This document shows, one piece after another, positions 55,641 to 64,000 of a DNA stretch of 64,000 nucleotides. Both the position numbers and the translations under genes were made by a program. The first letter of the stretch is position 1; every line of letters begins with the position of its first letter. Under the pieces are notes generated by a model. That model ran no database searches. It worked only from the letters and a program-made list of their open reading frames with translations, and was not told the origin of the DNA. Origin of the DNA: Adiantum capillus-veneris (taxonomy: Eukaryota; Streptophyta; Polypodiopsida; Polypodiales; Pteridaceae); the NCBI GenBank assembly GCA_014529385.2, contig CM043942.1, positions 5,001 through 69,000 of the forward strand, in the 5' to 3' direction.

Positions 55641-57093
55641 CTATCCAATGCCCAATAACTCACGACAATGCACAAAGCCCTCTCCTGGAAGTCCCTTTGT
55701 GAGTAGATCAGCAGGATTGTCCTTGGTGTGGATCTTCAGCAGTTGTATCTGCTTGTCTTCAAGTACTTTCCTAATGAAGTGATATTTGACATCAATATGC
55801 TTAGTCTTCGAATGGAACAATGGATTCTTTGCCAATTGTATAGCACTTTGACTATCACAATATAACTCTGGCATATCTACTTTGATTCCCAAGTCTGCAA
55901 CCAATCTACCAAGCCAAATAGCTTCTTTGCATGCCTCATTTGCTGCAACATACTCAGCTTCTGTAGTAGACTGCGTAACACAATCTTGTAATCGAGATCG
56001 CCATGATATGGCACCTCCAGCCAATGTAAAGACATAGCCTGATGTAGATCTCCTCTTATCCAAGTCTTCTGCATAATCTGAGTCAGTGTATCCTCTGACA
56101 CTCAAATCCTGACTACCATAGCATATGCGCATACTCTTTGTATGTTTTAAGTATCTCATGATACCTTTCACTGCCTCCCAATGTTTCTTGCCGGGATTTG
56201 ACATATATCTGCTAACCACTCCCACTGCAAATGCAATATCCGGACATGTAGCAATCATTGCATACATCAAACTACCCACTGCAGACGCATATGGAATCTT
56301 ATCCATTTCAGCCTTTTCTTCCTCAGACACAGGACAATCTTGTTTGATAAGTTTCACATATGGTGGCAATGGAACACTCAATGCCTTTCCATTCTCCATA
56401 TTGAAACGTTGCAAAACCTTGTCAATATACTCTGTTTTAGATAACCAAATCAACTTCTTTGATCTGTCTCTCTCAATGTGCATACCAAGTATATGACTTG
56501 CCTCACCCATGTCTTTCATGTCAAACGATTTTGCCATCTTTGACTTCAAAGCTGAAATTTCTTCCAAGTGTTTGCCAGCAATCAACATGTCATCCACATA
56601 CAAAATAAGGATCAGCCAACTGCCATCCTTAGCCTTCTTTGTATATAGACAGTGATCGAACTCACTACATTTGTAGCCTTGAGAAAGCATAAACTGGTGG
56701 AACTTATGGTACCATGCCCTCGGTGATTGTTTCAATCCATAAAGACTCTTTAACAACTGGCATACCAAATGTTCCATGCCTTTCTCAACAAACCCTTCTG
56801 GCTGTTGCATGTAAATTTCCACATCTAAATCACCATGCAAGAACGCTGTCTTGACATCCATTTGGTGCAACACCAAATCCAATATAGCAACCAAATGCAA
56901 GAAAGCATCTCAATGTAGTCATCTTGACCACTAGAGAGAAGACTTCATCAAAGTCAATGCCTTGTTCTTGCTTCAAGCCCTTGGCAACAAGCCTTGCTTT
57001 GTACTTTGGCTGACTATCATGAGCGGTGATCTTATACCTGTAAACCCATTTACAAGGTAGAGCCTTTTTGCCCTGTGGTAATTTAACCAACTT
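55641..57093 (-). pseudogene. Copia reverse transcriptase and RNase H
   Basis: From the right: [40 protein letters not shown], a frameshift at about 56890, then [39 protein letters not shown] and LILYVDDMLIAG with the YVDD at 56589-56600. RNase H follows with RGYTDSDYAEDLDKRRSTS, QSTTEAEYVAANEACKEA and LYCDSQSAIQLAKNPLFH, then HIDVKYHFIR and the GLP-type C-terminus. The start of the segment is a TGA (57094-57096) where copia elements have Trp. It is otherwise intact and well conserved. Confidence 0.93.
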
Positions 57094-58160
57094 TCATGTC
57101 TGGTTTTTATGCAGAGCTGTCATCTCTGACTGCATGGCCAACTGCCATTTTTTCGAGTCAACCACTTGTAATGCTTCCTTGTAACAAGATGGTTCTCCGC
57201 AATCTGTGAGCATGACATAATTTAGAGATGGCACATAACGATCAGGTGGTTTGGAGACACGCTCAGAACGTCTCACCACAACTAATTCTGCCTCTCTAGC
57301 CACTATAGGCTGTTCCTGAGCTTGACCATGTTGTCTTGATGTGCTAGCACTAGGTCCATCTTCCCTGAAGACAACTCTTCTGATCTCCTCTGTCTTCTCT
57401 GGCTTAGCGTGAAACTTGGCTTCATTGAAATGCACATCATTGCTACGAATAAGCTTTCTGGACTCAGGATCCCAAAGCCGGTAACCCATCTCGCCCGATT
57501 CTCCGTAGCCAAGAAATATACACTTCTTGCTCTTTGGTTCTAACTTATTTCTGAACTCCTTAGGAATATGGCTATAAGCTTCACAACCAAAGACTCTAAG
57601 ATGCTTATACGAAGGTGCCTTGCCTGTCCATAGCATCTCGGCCACTGCACTCTTATCCAGAACCCTACTAGGAGACCTGTTGATCAAATGGATTGCTGTA
57701 GCCACTGCTTCCGCCCAAAATCCATCAGGCAACTTAGCATTTGACAACATGCTTCTTACCTTCTCTTGTATGGTCCTATTCATACGTTCTGCAACCCCAT
57801 TCTGTGAAGGATTATATGGTGTAGTAAGTTCCCGCTTAATCCCTTTTGCTTCACAAAAGTCTTGAAAAGCTTTGGAAACGTACTCTCCACCATTGTCAGT
57901 TCTCAAGCACTTCAGCTTCTGACCACTCTGATTCTCCACCAGCTGCAAGAATGTCTTAAAGACCTTGAGCACCTCATCCTTGTGCTTCAAGAAGTAAACC
58001 CATACTTTGCGAGAATAGTCATCTATGAATGTACAAAAGTACGCTGCTCCCCCTAGTGACAAACTAGGCATTGGTCCGCATAGATCACTGTGTACAAGAG
58101 CTAACCGTTCGTCCCTACGATTCCCTCTTTGATCTGTGCGGTTCCTGTGTTTGCTTACCA
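57094..58160 (-). pseudogene. Copia integrase
   Basis: The catalytic core reads ALVHSDLCGPM (first Asp), KCLRTDNGGEYVSKAF (second Asp) and YNPSQNGVAERMNRTI (Glu), a complete triad. Next are GFWAEAVATAIHLINRSPS, HLRVFGCEAYSHIPKE and CIFLGYGESGEMGYRLWD. A frameshift at about 58140 separates it from the HHCC region in the gag-protease frame (WHRRLGHMSKRG, FEFCEHCVYGKQ). It would integrate element DNA in the nucleus. Confidence 0.9.
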
Positions 58161-59608
58161 TAAACACAATGCTCACAAAACTCAAAATCTTGAAATGAAA
58201 ATCCAGGCAAATAACCATAATGAGAAAGTATTTCCATTCCTCTTTTTGACATATGTCCCAACCTACGATGCCACAGTGACACACTTGGCTGCTCAATCAC
58301 ATTAATTACATGGTTTTTAACCTCTGAAACATGTAAAGTGTAAAGAGTTCCTGACTTGCTGCCATGTGCTACAGTCATCGAACCTTTGGAGATCTTCCAA
58401 GCGCTGTTCCCAAAAACTGTCACATAACCCGCATCATCCAACTTCCCTGTACTAATCAAGCTCTTTCGGATTGCTGGAACATGTCTGACATTCTTGAGCC
58501 ATAAAGAAGAGCCATTCTGAAACTTCAACTGCACATCTCCCACTCCAAGTATGTCACAAACCTGCTCATTGCCAAGTCTGACATAATCTTTAGTAGCCAC
58601 ATATGATGTAAACCACTCTTTGTGTGGAGAAACATGTAAAGATGCCCCTGAGTCGATAATCCAATCACTCATAGCATGTCCATCCTCTGCAGTCAAGAAA
58701 ACAGAATCAAGATTGCTTGTAAGGAAGATGTCACCAGCTGCTATACCAGAATCACTGTCTGAACCAGATCCTGTGACATTCACTTCTTCAATCTTCACTG
58801 AAATCTTCTTTTCATCTTGCTTAGAACTCTTTGTTTTTCCTTTTTCTTGTTTCCACTTCGTACAGTCTCGCTTCATGTGACCCTTCTTGCCACAATGGTA
58901 GCATTCTATGTCATCCTTTGACTTTGAATCACGAGACTTACTTCGGTTTTGTGCCTTCTTACCCTTCTTCTCTTTAAACTGTTGTCTCCCTCGAACGACC
59001 AAAGCACTATTGCCTTTGCCTTTGTCAATGTTCTTCCTGTTCACTTCCTCTGTGAGCAAGCTGCCTTCTACATTGGCACTTGTAAGACCTTCTGGCGCGA
59101 CAGAATTACTTAATGCTGTACGAAAAGTATCCCAACTGTCTGGCAAAGTGATTAAGAGAAACATAGCCTTCACTGAATCTGGAAAGACTATCTCCTGTGC
59201 TGTTAACTGGCTGAAAATTGTGTGAAATTCATTCAGATGATTTGACATGGCTGTCCCTTCCTTCATCTTCAAATCCACCAATTTCTTGAGCCAGTAAATC
59301 TGAGAAGCAGCACATAGCTTTTGCCACATAGCTTTTGCCACATAGCTTTTGCCATACGCTGTAGTCTCTTCTGCTACGTTGAAGTAAACATTTTCTGCCA
59401 GTGTCAGCATGATTGTGGAACAAGCTAACTCGTCAAGCTCTTCCCACTCATCTTCAGCCATACCTTCTGGTCTCTCCCCTTTGAGCTTCAGTGGCTTCAC
59501 TTGTTTTTTCTGCACCAAAACCTGTCAAATCTGCTTCTTCCAGAATGGAAAGTTTGTGCCATCCAGCTTCTTTATGTTGTAAAGAGTCTCACTTTGAGAA
59601 GATGCCAT
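58115..59608 (-). pseudogene. gag: Copia gag, protease and integrase zinc region
   Basis: The start MASSQSETLYNIKKLDGTN (ATG at 59608) is the usual copia gag beginning. A TGA at about 59525-59527 (KKQI-stop-QVLVQKKQ) interrupts it, probably in place of a Tyr codon. The gag core contains SHLNEFHTIF-like SNHLNEFHTIFSQL and LLITLPDSWDTFRTAL; a 14-base tandem triplication lies at 59311-59352. The nucleocapsid knuckle is CYHCGKKGHMKRDC (58862-58903). Protease: SDWIIDSGASLHVSPHKEW with DSGA at 58643-58654. The integrase pre-domain WHRRLGHMSKRGME ends this frame. Confidence 0.92.
59311..59352 (-). repeat. 14-base unit repeated three times inside gag
   Basis: CACATAGCTTTTGC occurs three times without gaps. 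Because 14 is not a multiple of three, each unit is read in a different frame on the minus strand, giving GKSYV, AKAM and WQKLC. The gag frame stays open. Confidence 0.95.
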
Positions 59609-60652
59609 ATGTGCCAAACTGTTTACTCCTGAGAAAAATCCGGCAGAGTTTCCTCTGTAACTGGCCTCTGTACACAGTAAACAAGCTGTAATCAACAAGC
59701 TGAACACCTCTCCTCAGGAACTGTCAGTATTTTGAAAATTTTTGACAGAGTCTCCCCTGTAAACTGAGCTCTGGGAACCAAAAGATAGCTCAAAAAACAA
59801 TCATAAATAGCTGACCAGGGACAAATCTAAAAAATCTCTGTAATATGTTGTCCTGTAAGCATACAGTGTCTCCTCTCTGGGCGATGATAGAACCTGTATC
59901 TGTCTCAAGACTGAACCCTAAACAATGCCTCAACGGCCTGACGCATAAGATGCAATCCAGTGTCTACACAAAGTCATACATCCTAAGGGATAAAAGTCGC
60001 TGAAGAGGATGCGTGTAGAGGGGAACTCCAGCAACCTAATCCACCTCACACTGGGTAACCCAGCCCCCAGTGCTTGGCTTCAAAAAACCTCACACACGAC
60101 CCTCTCAGATGGCTCAGCAAACTGCCCAGAACTAGCATACATCCTATAATAGACCAATCACTGTCCTATGACCGCTGCGGCGGTCTGTCTGCTAGCGTGA
60201 CTCACAACTAGCAGACCCACAATCACAGTACATCAATCTGCAATACATGCCAGTGGTGTCAAGCCGTCGTATGGCCACACCTCCCCTGGAACCTGGCAAG
60301 CACAAGAAGTAACAATGCAGACTGCAATATATATATCTGATGATATATATGTGTACCTGGTCTATAGATGATGCTCTGAAGACTAATGAGTGATGTATGT
60401 CGATGCCGATATTGATGTCGGCCACCTCCTGCTTGCCAATCTACACAAGACGGATTTCTTTGCGGCTGAAATCTATATTCTGCTGTAGTGCTTAGAACGA
60501 AATTCTGAGGGCATAAACGGCTTCGAAAGGGGGATAAAACCTCTGGTCACCTATTGGAAATGCTCCCGAAACGCCGAGTGTGAATTTTCGAACTCCGGAT
60601 CCAGAATCTGTCGGAAAAGTGCGCGCGCACGCGATTGCGCAAAACCGCACTG
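59609..60652 (-). other. Copia leader, non-coding
   Basis: About 1 kb between primer site and gag start, without a convincing frame. Several repeats of the CTCTGT/CTGTAA type and an AT-repeat patch (60330-60350) are seen. Confidence 0.5.
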
Positions 60653-60671
60653 AACCAAGGCTCTGATACCA
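60653..60671 (-). other. Primer-binding site, initiator-Met type (copia)
   Basis: TGGTATCAGAGCCTTGG on the minus strand, adjacent to the LTR end. Confidence 0.85.
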
Positions 60672-60672
60672 A

Positions 60673-60808
60673 TTGAAGTCACGGAGCGGAGCGTGGGTCG
60701 ACTCTCTCACACACACACACACAGTGAGCTTACACAGTATAGTACGCAGAGAACTGTTAGAAGGGTTATCTCCCAATACCTTAGTATTCACAAAGTATAA
60801 GTTAGTAT
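60673..60808 (-). repeat. 5' LTR of copia element, truncated
   Basis: Matches the first 136 bases (plus orientation) of the LTR at 55338-55556. The remaining part, which would be U3 in the element's own direction, is missing at the border with the element starting at 60809. Confidence 0.9.
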
Positions 60809-61000
60809 TGTGGTGTGTAGTCCTGAAGATAGTATCCGACAGTTGGGTTCTTGGTGTAGATCATCTTGGCATGTAACCCCTTACATGATTATATAAGGAG
60901 GTGCTTGCTCAAAGGCGAGGGACGCTCATTCTGGTTCAGACTCGTGTACACACTCTCTCTCTCTCTCTCTCACTCACTCACGCGTGACAAGCACGTCACA
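60809..61000 (+). repeat. 5' LTR of small element
   Basis: 192 bases, TGTGGTGTG...GTCACA, with a TATATAAGG box near 60892-60900 and a CT microsatellite before the end. The following TTGGTGGAGGAGACGGG is the presumed primer site; I cannot assign its tRNA. Confidence 0.8.
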
Positions 61001-62331
61001 TTGGTGGAGGAGACGGGCAATTAGAAGCTTCTTGATTTTCTTGGCACCATGCACTTCGCACTAGAGCCTGACTAGGCGGGCGAAACCTTTTCAATAAGGG
61101 GCGACTGTCCATCCTGTGTAGTGAAGGTCGCCAATGCTCCATGCTCCTCCCTCACGGAGGTTGCCAGACCACTGCATGGCCGAACCTTCAACTTTCTCCC
61201 TGCCAGTTGCAAGAGGAAGCGACCTTGTTGCTGCAGCTCGAGCTCTCGTCAATACATTTCAGCCCTATCTTGAAGCAGTCTGCTTGTCGCTGCTGCTGTG
61301 GTTGTTATCGCCAGCAGCGCTATGGCCATCTCTGATGCTAGCGCTACTACTCATGGGTCGCTGTCGCAACCAGCACGATTGTCCTGATTGGGTTGCCCTT
61401 CAGTTGGGTACCATGCTCATACCTGCCAAGGCCAACATGGCATCCTGTAGTTTGCAAGCTCGCAGCTTGGCCGTCAACAACGAAGCCAACACCAAACCTG
61501 TTGGGCACCACTACATGGTGATTTGAAGTCAGCGAGTCAAAAGCTCCCCCATGCTGCCGCTAACATCCTGTACTGGGTGTACTTTCCTAGGTTCACAAGC
61601 ATCAAAATGGCTATTCCCCAGGCTCTGATGGCAATCTTGGAGCAGGCGCATTCGCTGGTGGCAAGGCAGCGAGGTAGGTGGCACTTTCTTCTTGCGGATC
61701 ATCATGCTACAGATGGCTGCAAAGCACAGGGTCTTTGGAAGAGGAATAGAAAGCCACAGAAACGAGCTCTGCAACCAGGCTCTGATGGGCGGCAAGTGAC
61801 TTGCAAGTGCTCTTCACGTCAATCACCATTCTTATCAACTTGTGGAAGGAAGCTACGAGATCTTTGCAAGGCCTGGTGTGCATAGACATCCCTCCCATTT
61901 TTTGAAAAATTCTTCTTGCCTTGAACGTCCCCTACAAAGCCCAAGTCGCCTAGTCTTTTCAATTTTTAAAAGTCATGATTTAGTTTTTCATAGTCTTTGT
62001 CTTGTTTGATCACACACCAAGCCCCTTTTGGAGATGGATGTATGTCGCACAAAATTTGTATCTTTTGTCGTAGCTCCTATAGAAGCTCCTCGTCTTTTCC
62101 ATTACATTGGGATAGCGACCTAATGTTTGCATAAGCGAGATGTACGAGTTCCATGCCTTGATGATGATCGGCATGATGTCGAGTCTAGCCCCCAAGTTCA
62201 GTCCCTAGCCCTTAAGTTGTTGTAAGCTCACTCCCCCCAGATGAGGCGTTGGAGTTGATGCACTCCTTTCAGTCATGTCGAGTCTTTTCTCAGCCCAAAA
62301 CTGTAAAAAAGATGTCCATCTTTTTTCTCCC
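61001..62331 (+). other. Internal region of small element, no recognised protein
   Basis: Open stretches at 61134-61526 and 61523-61885 are long for chance, but their Leu/Ala/Cys-rich products resemble nothing and they use mutually inconsistent frames. They could be relics of captured sequence. No CCHC, DTGA, RT or DDE motif is present. Confidence 0.5.
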
Positions 62332-62343
62332 TAAGGGGGGAGG
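62332..62343 (+). other. Polypurine tract of small element
   Basis: AAGGGGGGAGG directly before TGTGGTGTG. Confidence 0.8.
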
Positions 62344-62409
62344 TGTGGTGTGTAGTCCTGAAGATAGTATCCGACAGTTGGGTTCTCGGTGTAGATCATC
62401 TTGGCATGT
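62344..62409 (+). repeat. 3' LTR of small element, truncated
   Basis: The first 66 bases of the LTR, ending at GGCATGT, where the telomere-like repeat begins. Confidence 0.88.
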
Positions 62410-62775
62410 GGGGTTTAGGGTTTCGGGTTTAGGGGTTAGGGGTTTAGGGTTTGGGGTTTGTGGGTTTGGGTTTTAGGGTTTAGGGTTTTTTTTTTGGGTT
62501 TTTTTTAGGGTTTAGGGGTTTTAGGGTTTATGGGTTTAAGGTTTTGGGTTTAGGGTTTGGGTTTTGGGTTTGGGTTTAGGGAGCGGTTTAGGGTTTAGGG
62601 TTTGGGTTTAGGGTTAGGGTTTAGGGTTTGGGGTTTGGTTTAGGGTTTAGGGTTAGGGGTTTAGGGGTTAGGGGTTAGGGTTTTCGAGTTTTGGGTTTAG
62701 GGGTTTAGGGTTTTAGGGTTTTAGGGTTTAGGGTTTTGGGTTTTGGGTTTCGGTCTTAGGAATGTATATATATAG
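62409..62775 (+). repeat. Interstitial telomere-like repeat (TTTAGGG)n, degenerate
   Basis: About 365 bases made of TTTAGGG, TTAGGGG, TTTTAGGG and TTTGGG variants, with the G-rich strand running rightwards. TTTAGGG is the plant (Arabidopsis-type) telomere unit. The border to the truncated LTR is sharp on the left and gradual on the right. Confidence 0.93.
62764..62774 (+). promoter_or_regulatory. TATA-like box before small ORF
   Basis: GTATATATATAG lies about 125 bases upstream of the ATG at 62898. With the telomere-like motifs just before it (telo-boxes occur in plant promoters), it could form a promoter. Confidence 0.35.
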
Positions 62776-62897
62776 CCTTAGGGTTTTAGGGTCTTACATA
62801 TACATATAAGTCCAAATTCACCGTGTCAATTCAAGCAACACACAAAAACAACTCTTATGTTTTAAAGGCCTAACCAAATCTATCTGTATTGTCAGAA

Positions 62898-63320
62898 ATG
62901 GCTACTTCACCAGAGGCATGCACTTCTATTTTTTATGAAAGGTACCCTTTGTCTTTTCCTCAAGTGTTCTACGTATGCTACCCTATACTTTCTTGCGAAT
63001 GGGATTTGATAGAGAGCCTTGCATGTGAGAGAAATTTTGAGGAGTTAGAATGGCTGATACGTCTATGGCTAATTAGTGATCCCTACCCAGTAGCGAATGT
63101 GTCTCCAGTGGCACATGCTTATTCTTTTGCACAAGATGAGTATCCACACATCGCGAGGTTCTTAGTTAGCATGCTTGCACAAGAAGATGATGAAGAGGAA
63201 CTAATAGAGACCGAGGAAGACTATGGCCTCACATACAACAATTTTATTTATCTAGATGATGAGGATAGAGGCCTAGCCTTAGGGTGGCCACCCGGTTTAT
63301 ATAATATCCTCTTTCCTTGA
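62898..63320 (+). CDS. Unrecognised 140-residue acidic protein
   Basis: The open frame starts MATSPEACTSIFYERYPLSF at an ATG in good plant context (A at -3, G at +4, GCT second codon) and ends at a TGA at 63318-63320. The N-terminal half is aromatic and hydrophobic (YPLSFPQVFYVCYPIL, EWDLIESLACERNFEELEWL). The C-terminal half is acidic (AQEDDEEELIETEEDYG, YLDDEDRGLALGWPPG). The composition is that of a folded soluble protein, and no stop interrupts it, unlike almost everything else in the window. No family is recognised. It could be a small host gene, an F-box-like fragment or a repeat-derived ORF. Confidence 0.45.
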   Translation: MATSPEACTSIFYERYPLSFPQVFYVCYPILSCEWDLIESLACERNFEELEWLIRLWLISDPYPVANVSPVAHAYSFAQDEYPHIARFLVSMLAQEDDEEELIETEEDYGLTYNNFIYLDDEDRGLALGWPPGLYNILFP

Positions 63321-64000
63321 TTCTAAAAGGGGTGACAGATAGGTAGGTTAGGGGTCTAGATTGTGTTTTGAGTTTGTTTTTTAGGAGTTTTAATTTTTCA
63401 CACTGACATGCCTCCTAGAGGTATAGTGCCTGTTTAGGATTTTAATTTTCACACTGACATGCCTCCTAGAGGTATAGTGCCTGTTTTTGGATGTGTTAGG
63501 TAGTACTTATATGGATCTCCATCCACATGGCTGAGGACATCTGCTTCAACGAAATGAGCCACTCCATACCTCCAGGTGTACTACTTTCCATGATTCATGT
63601 TGGTGGATATGTGTAATTGCTAATAATGATTTTTCATGCTTTGTTTGAGTGCAATAGTTATGATTGGTATCTGTCATTATAGATGTATAAATTTGTCTTT
63701 GCTTAAGTTGATTGAACTCCAGTTTAATCTTATGGATGAACCTGGAGATTAGGAAACCGTGACTTTAGGTTAACTCATTTACTTGACCACTAGGCCTAGC
63801 TAATAAAATTATCCAAGTATTTGAGACCTTAGGAATGTTTTAGGCAGAGAAAGGCTTGCTCACTTAAACAACAAAAAACACTAGTGCGAATACCAAGGAA
63901 ATGGAAGCAAAAAAAAAAAAAAAACATAAGTGCCACACATGAAAAAATCTTACGCTGGAAGAGAAATCCTGGCTTGAATAAGTACTTCACTCACATGTAT
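63321..64000. other. No gene seen; short duplication
   Basis: TTTTCACACTGACATGCCTC plus the following CTAGAGGTATAGTGCCTG is present twice (about 63393-63434 and 63445-63487). An A17 run lies near 63909. Otherwise non-coding. Confidence 0.6.

Larger units (their letters stand above)
55338..60808 (-). mobile_element. Ty1/copia element, 5' LTR truncated
   Basis: A minus-strand copia element of about 5.5 kb. It is bounded on the left by its full 3' LTR (55338-55556) and on the right by the 3'-terminal 136 bases of its 5' LTR (60673-60808). It has a primer site, gag, protease, integrase, RT and RNase H in copia order. Hand alignment of the shared 136 bases of LTR shows five substitutions and a CA-repeat length change. 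The coding region has few defects: two stops and about two frameshifts. The upstream 83 or so bases of the 5' LTR are replaced by the small LTR element starting at 60809. Confidence 0.92.
60809..62409 (+). mobile_element. Small non-coding LTR element (TRIM/LARD-like)
   Basis: A 5' LTR (60809-61000) and the first 66 bases of a 3' LTR (62344-62409), preceded by a polypurine tract, enclose 1.34 kb without gag or pol motifs. It is therefore a non-autonomous LTR element. The two LTR copies differ at a single position over the shared 65 or so bases (TTCTTGG/TTCTCGG), so it is young or recently active. Its 3' LTR ends abruptly in telomere-like repeats. Confidence 0.85.

Noticed and set aside
61134-61885. 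Two ORFs of 120-130 codons inside the small LTR element
   Set aside because: They overlap in different frames, have no recognisable motif and lack typical gag composition; more likely chance in GC-balanced sequence.
1-64000. CRISPR arrays, bacterial operons, tRNA or rRNA genes
   Set aside because: Direct repeats present are microsatellites, LTRs or the large duplication; no cloverleaf-type or rRNA sequence was recognised, and the content is eukaryotic.

Overview
This is nuclear DNA of a land plant with a retrotransposon-rich genome. The evidence is nested Ty3/gypsy and Ty1/copia elements with plant-type primer-binding sites (initiator-Met and Asp tRNA), decayed plant-type PPR gene fragments, a degenerate TTTAGGG telomere-like tract, and long non-coding AT-rich spacers. 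The PPR style and the mix of elements would suit a fern or another large-genome plant, but I cannot fix the species. No intact host gene is certain; the best candidate is an unrecognised 140-residue ORF at 62.9 kb.

Left third. Positions 1-6.4 kb look like the 5' end of an Athila-like plus-strand element: LTR end, Asp-tRNA primer site at 1897, a long non-coding leader with strongly skewed composition, an array of CCAAT boxes, and a gag-like remnant at 6.0-6.4 kb. From 6.65 to about 16.5 kb lies an old minus-strand Tat-like gypsy element with a second, plant/archaeal-type RNase H. It is cut off inside its integrase. A plus-strand chromovirus (9248-15213) with 172-bp LTRs, chromodomain and TACCC target duplications sits in its protease gene, exactly at the conserved ILG-RPW motif.

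Middle. From 18.6 to 37.2 kb there is a large direct tandem duplication (19293-27830 and 27833-37215). Each unit holds, on the minus strand, the 5' part of a chromovirus related to the one at 9.2 kb, nested in the gag of a different gypsy element (family C/D), then a remnant of an unusual RT that resembles a fungal-type Ty3 lineage, then unexplained low-copy sequence with small ORFs. The first unit lacks about 0.8 kb, including the chromovirus LTR and primer site. From 37.2 to 43.4 kb there is decayed spacer with two PPR pseudogene fragments, tandem repeats and microsatellites.

Right third. A short-LTR 5' end at 43431 is followed by a long leader and by family C gag-pol (46196-55337). Its polyprotein carries a normal retropepsin before RT and a second retropepsin-like domain (DTGA) after the integrase, in the integrase frame; this is the most interesting feature of the window. 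The 3' end of C is cut by a minus-strand copia element (55338-60808). That element's outer LTR is in turn cut by a small non-coding LTR element (60809-62409), whose own 3' LTR runs directly into the telomere-like tract (62409-62775).

Nearly all coding regions are broken by stops and frameshifts. Many of the stops look like C-to-T changes at CAG, CAA or CGA codons, as expected of methylated, silenced repeats.
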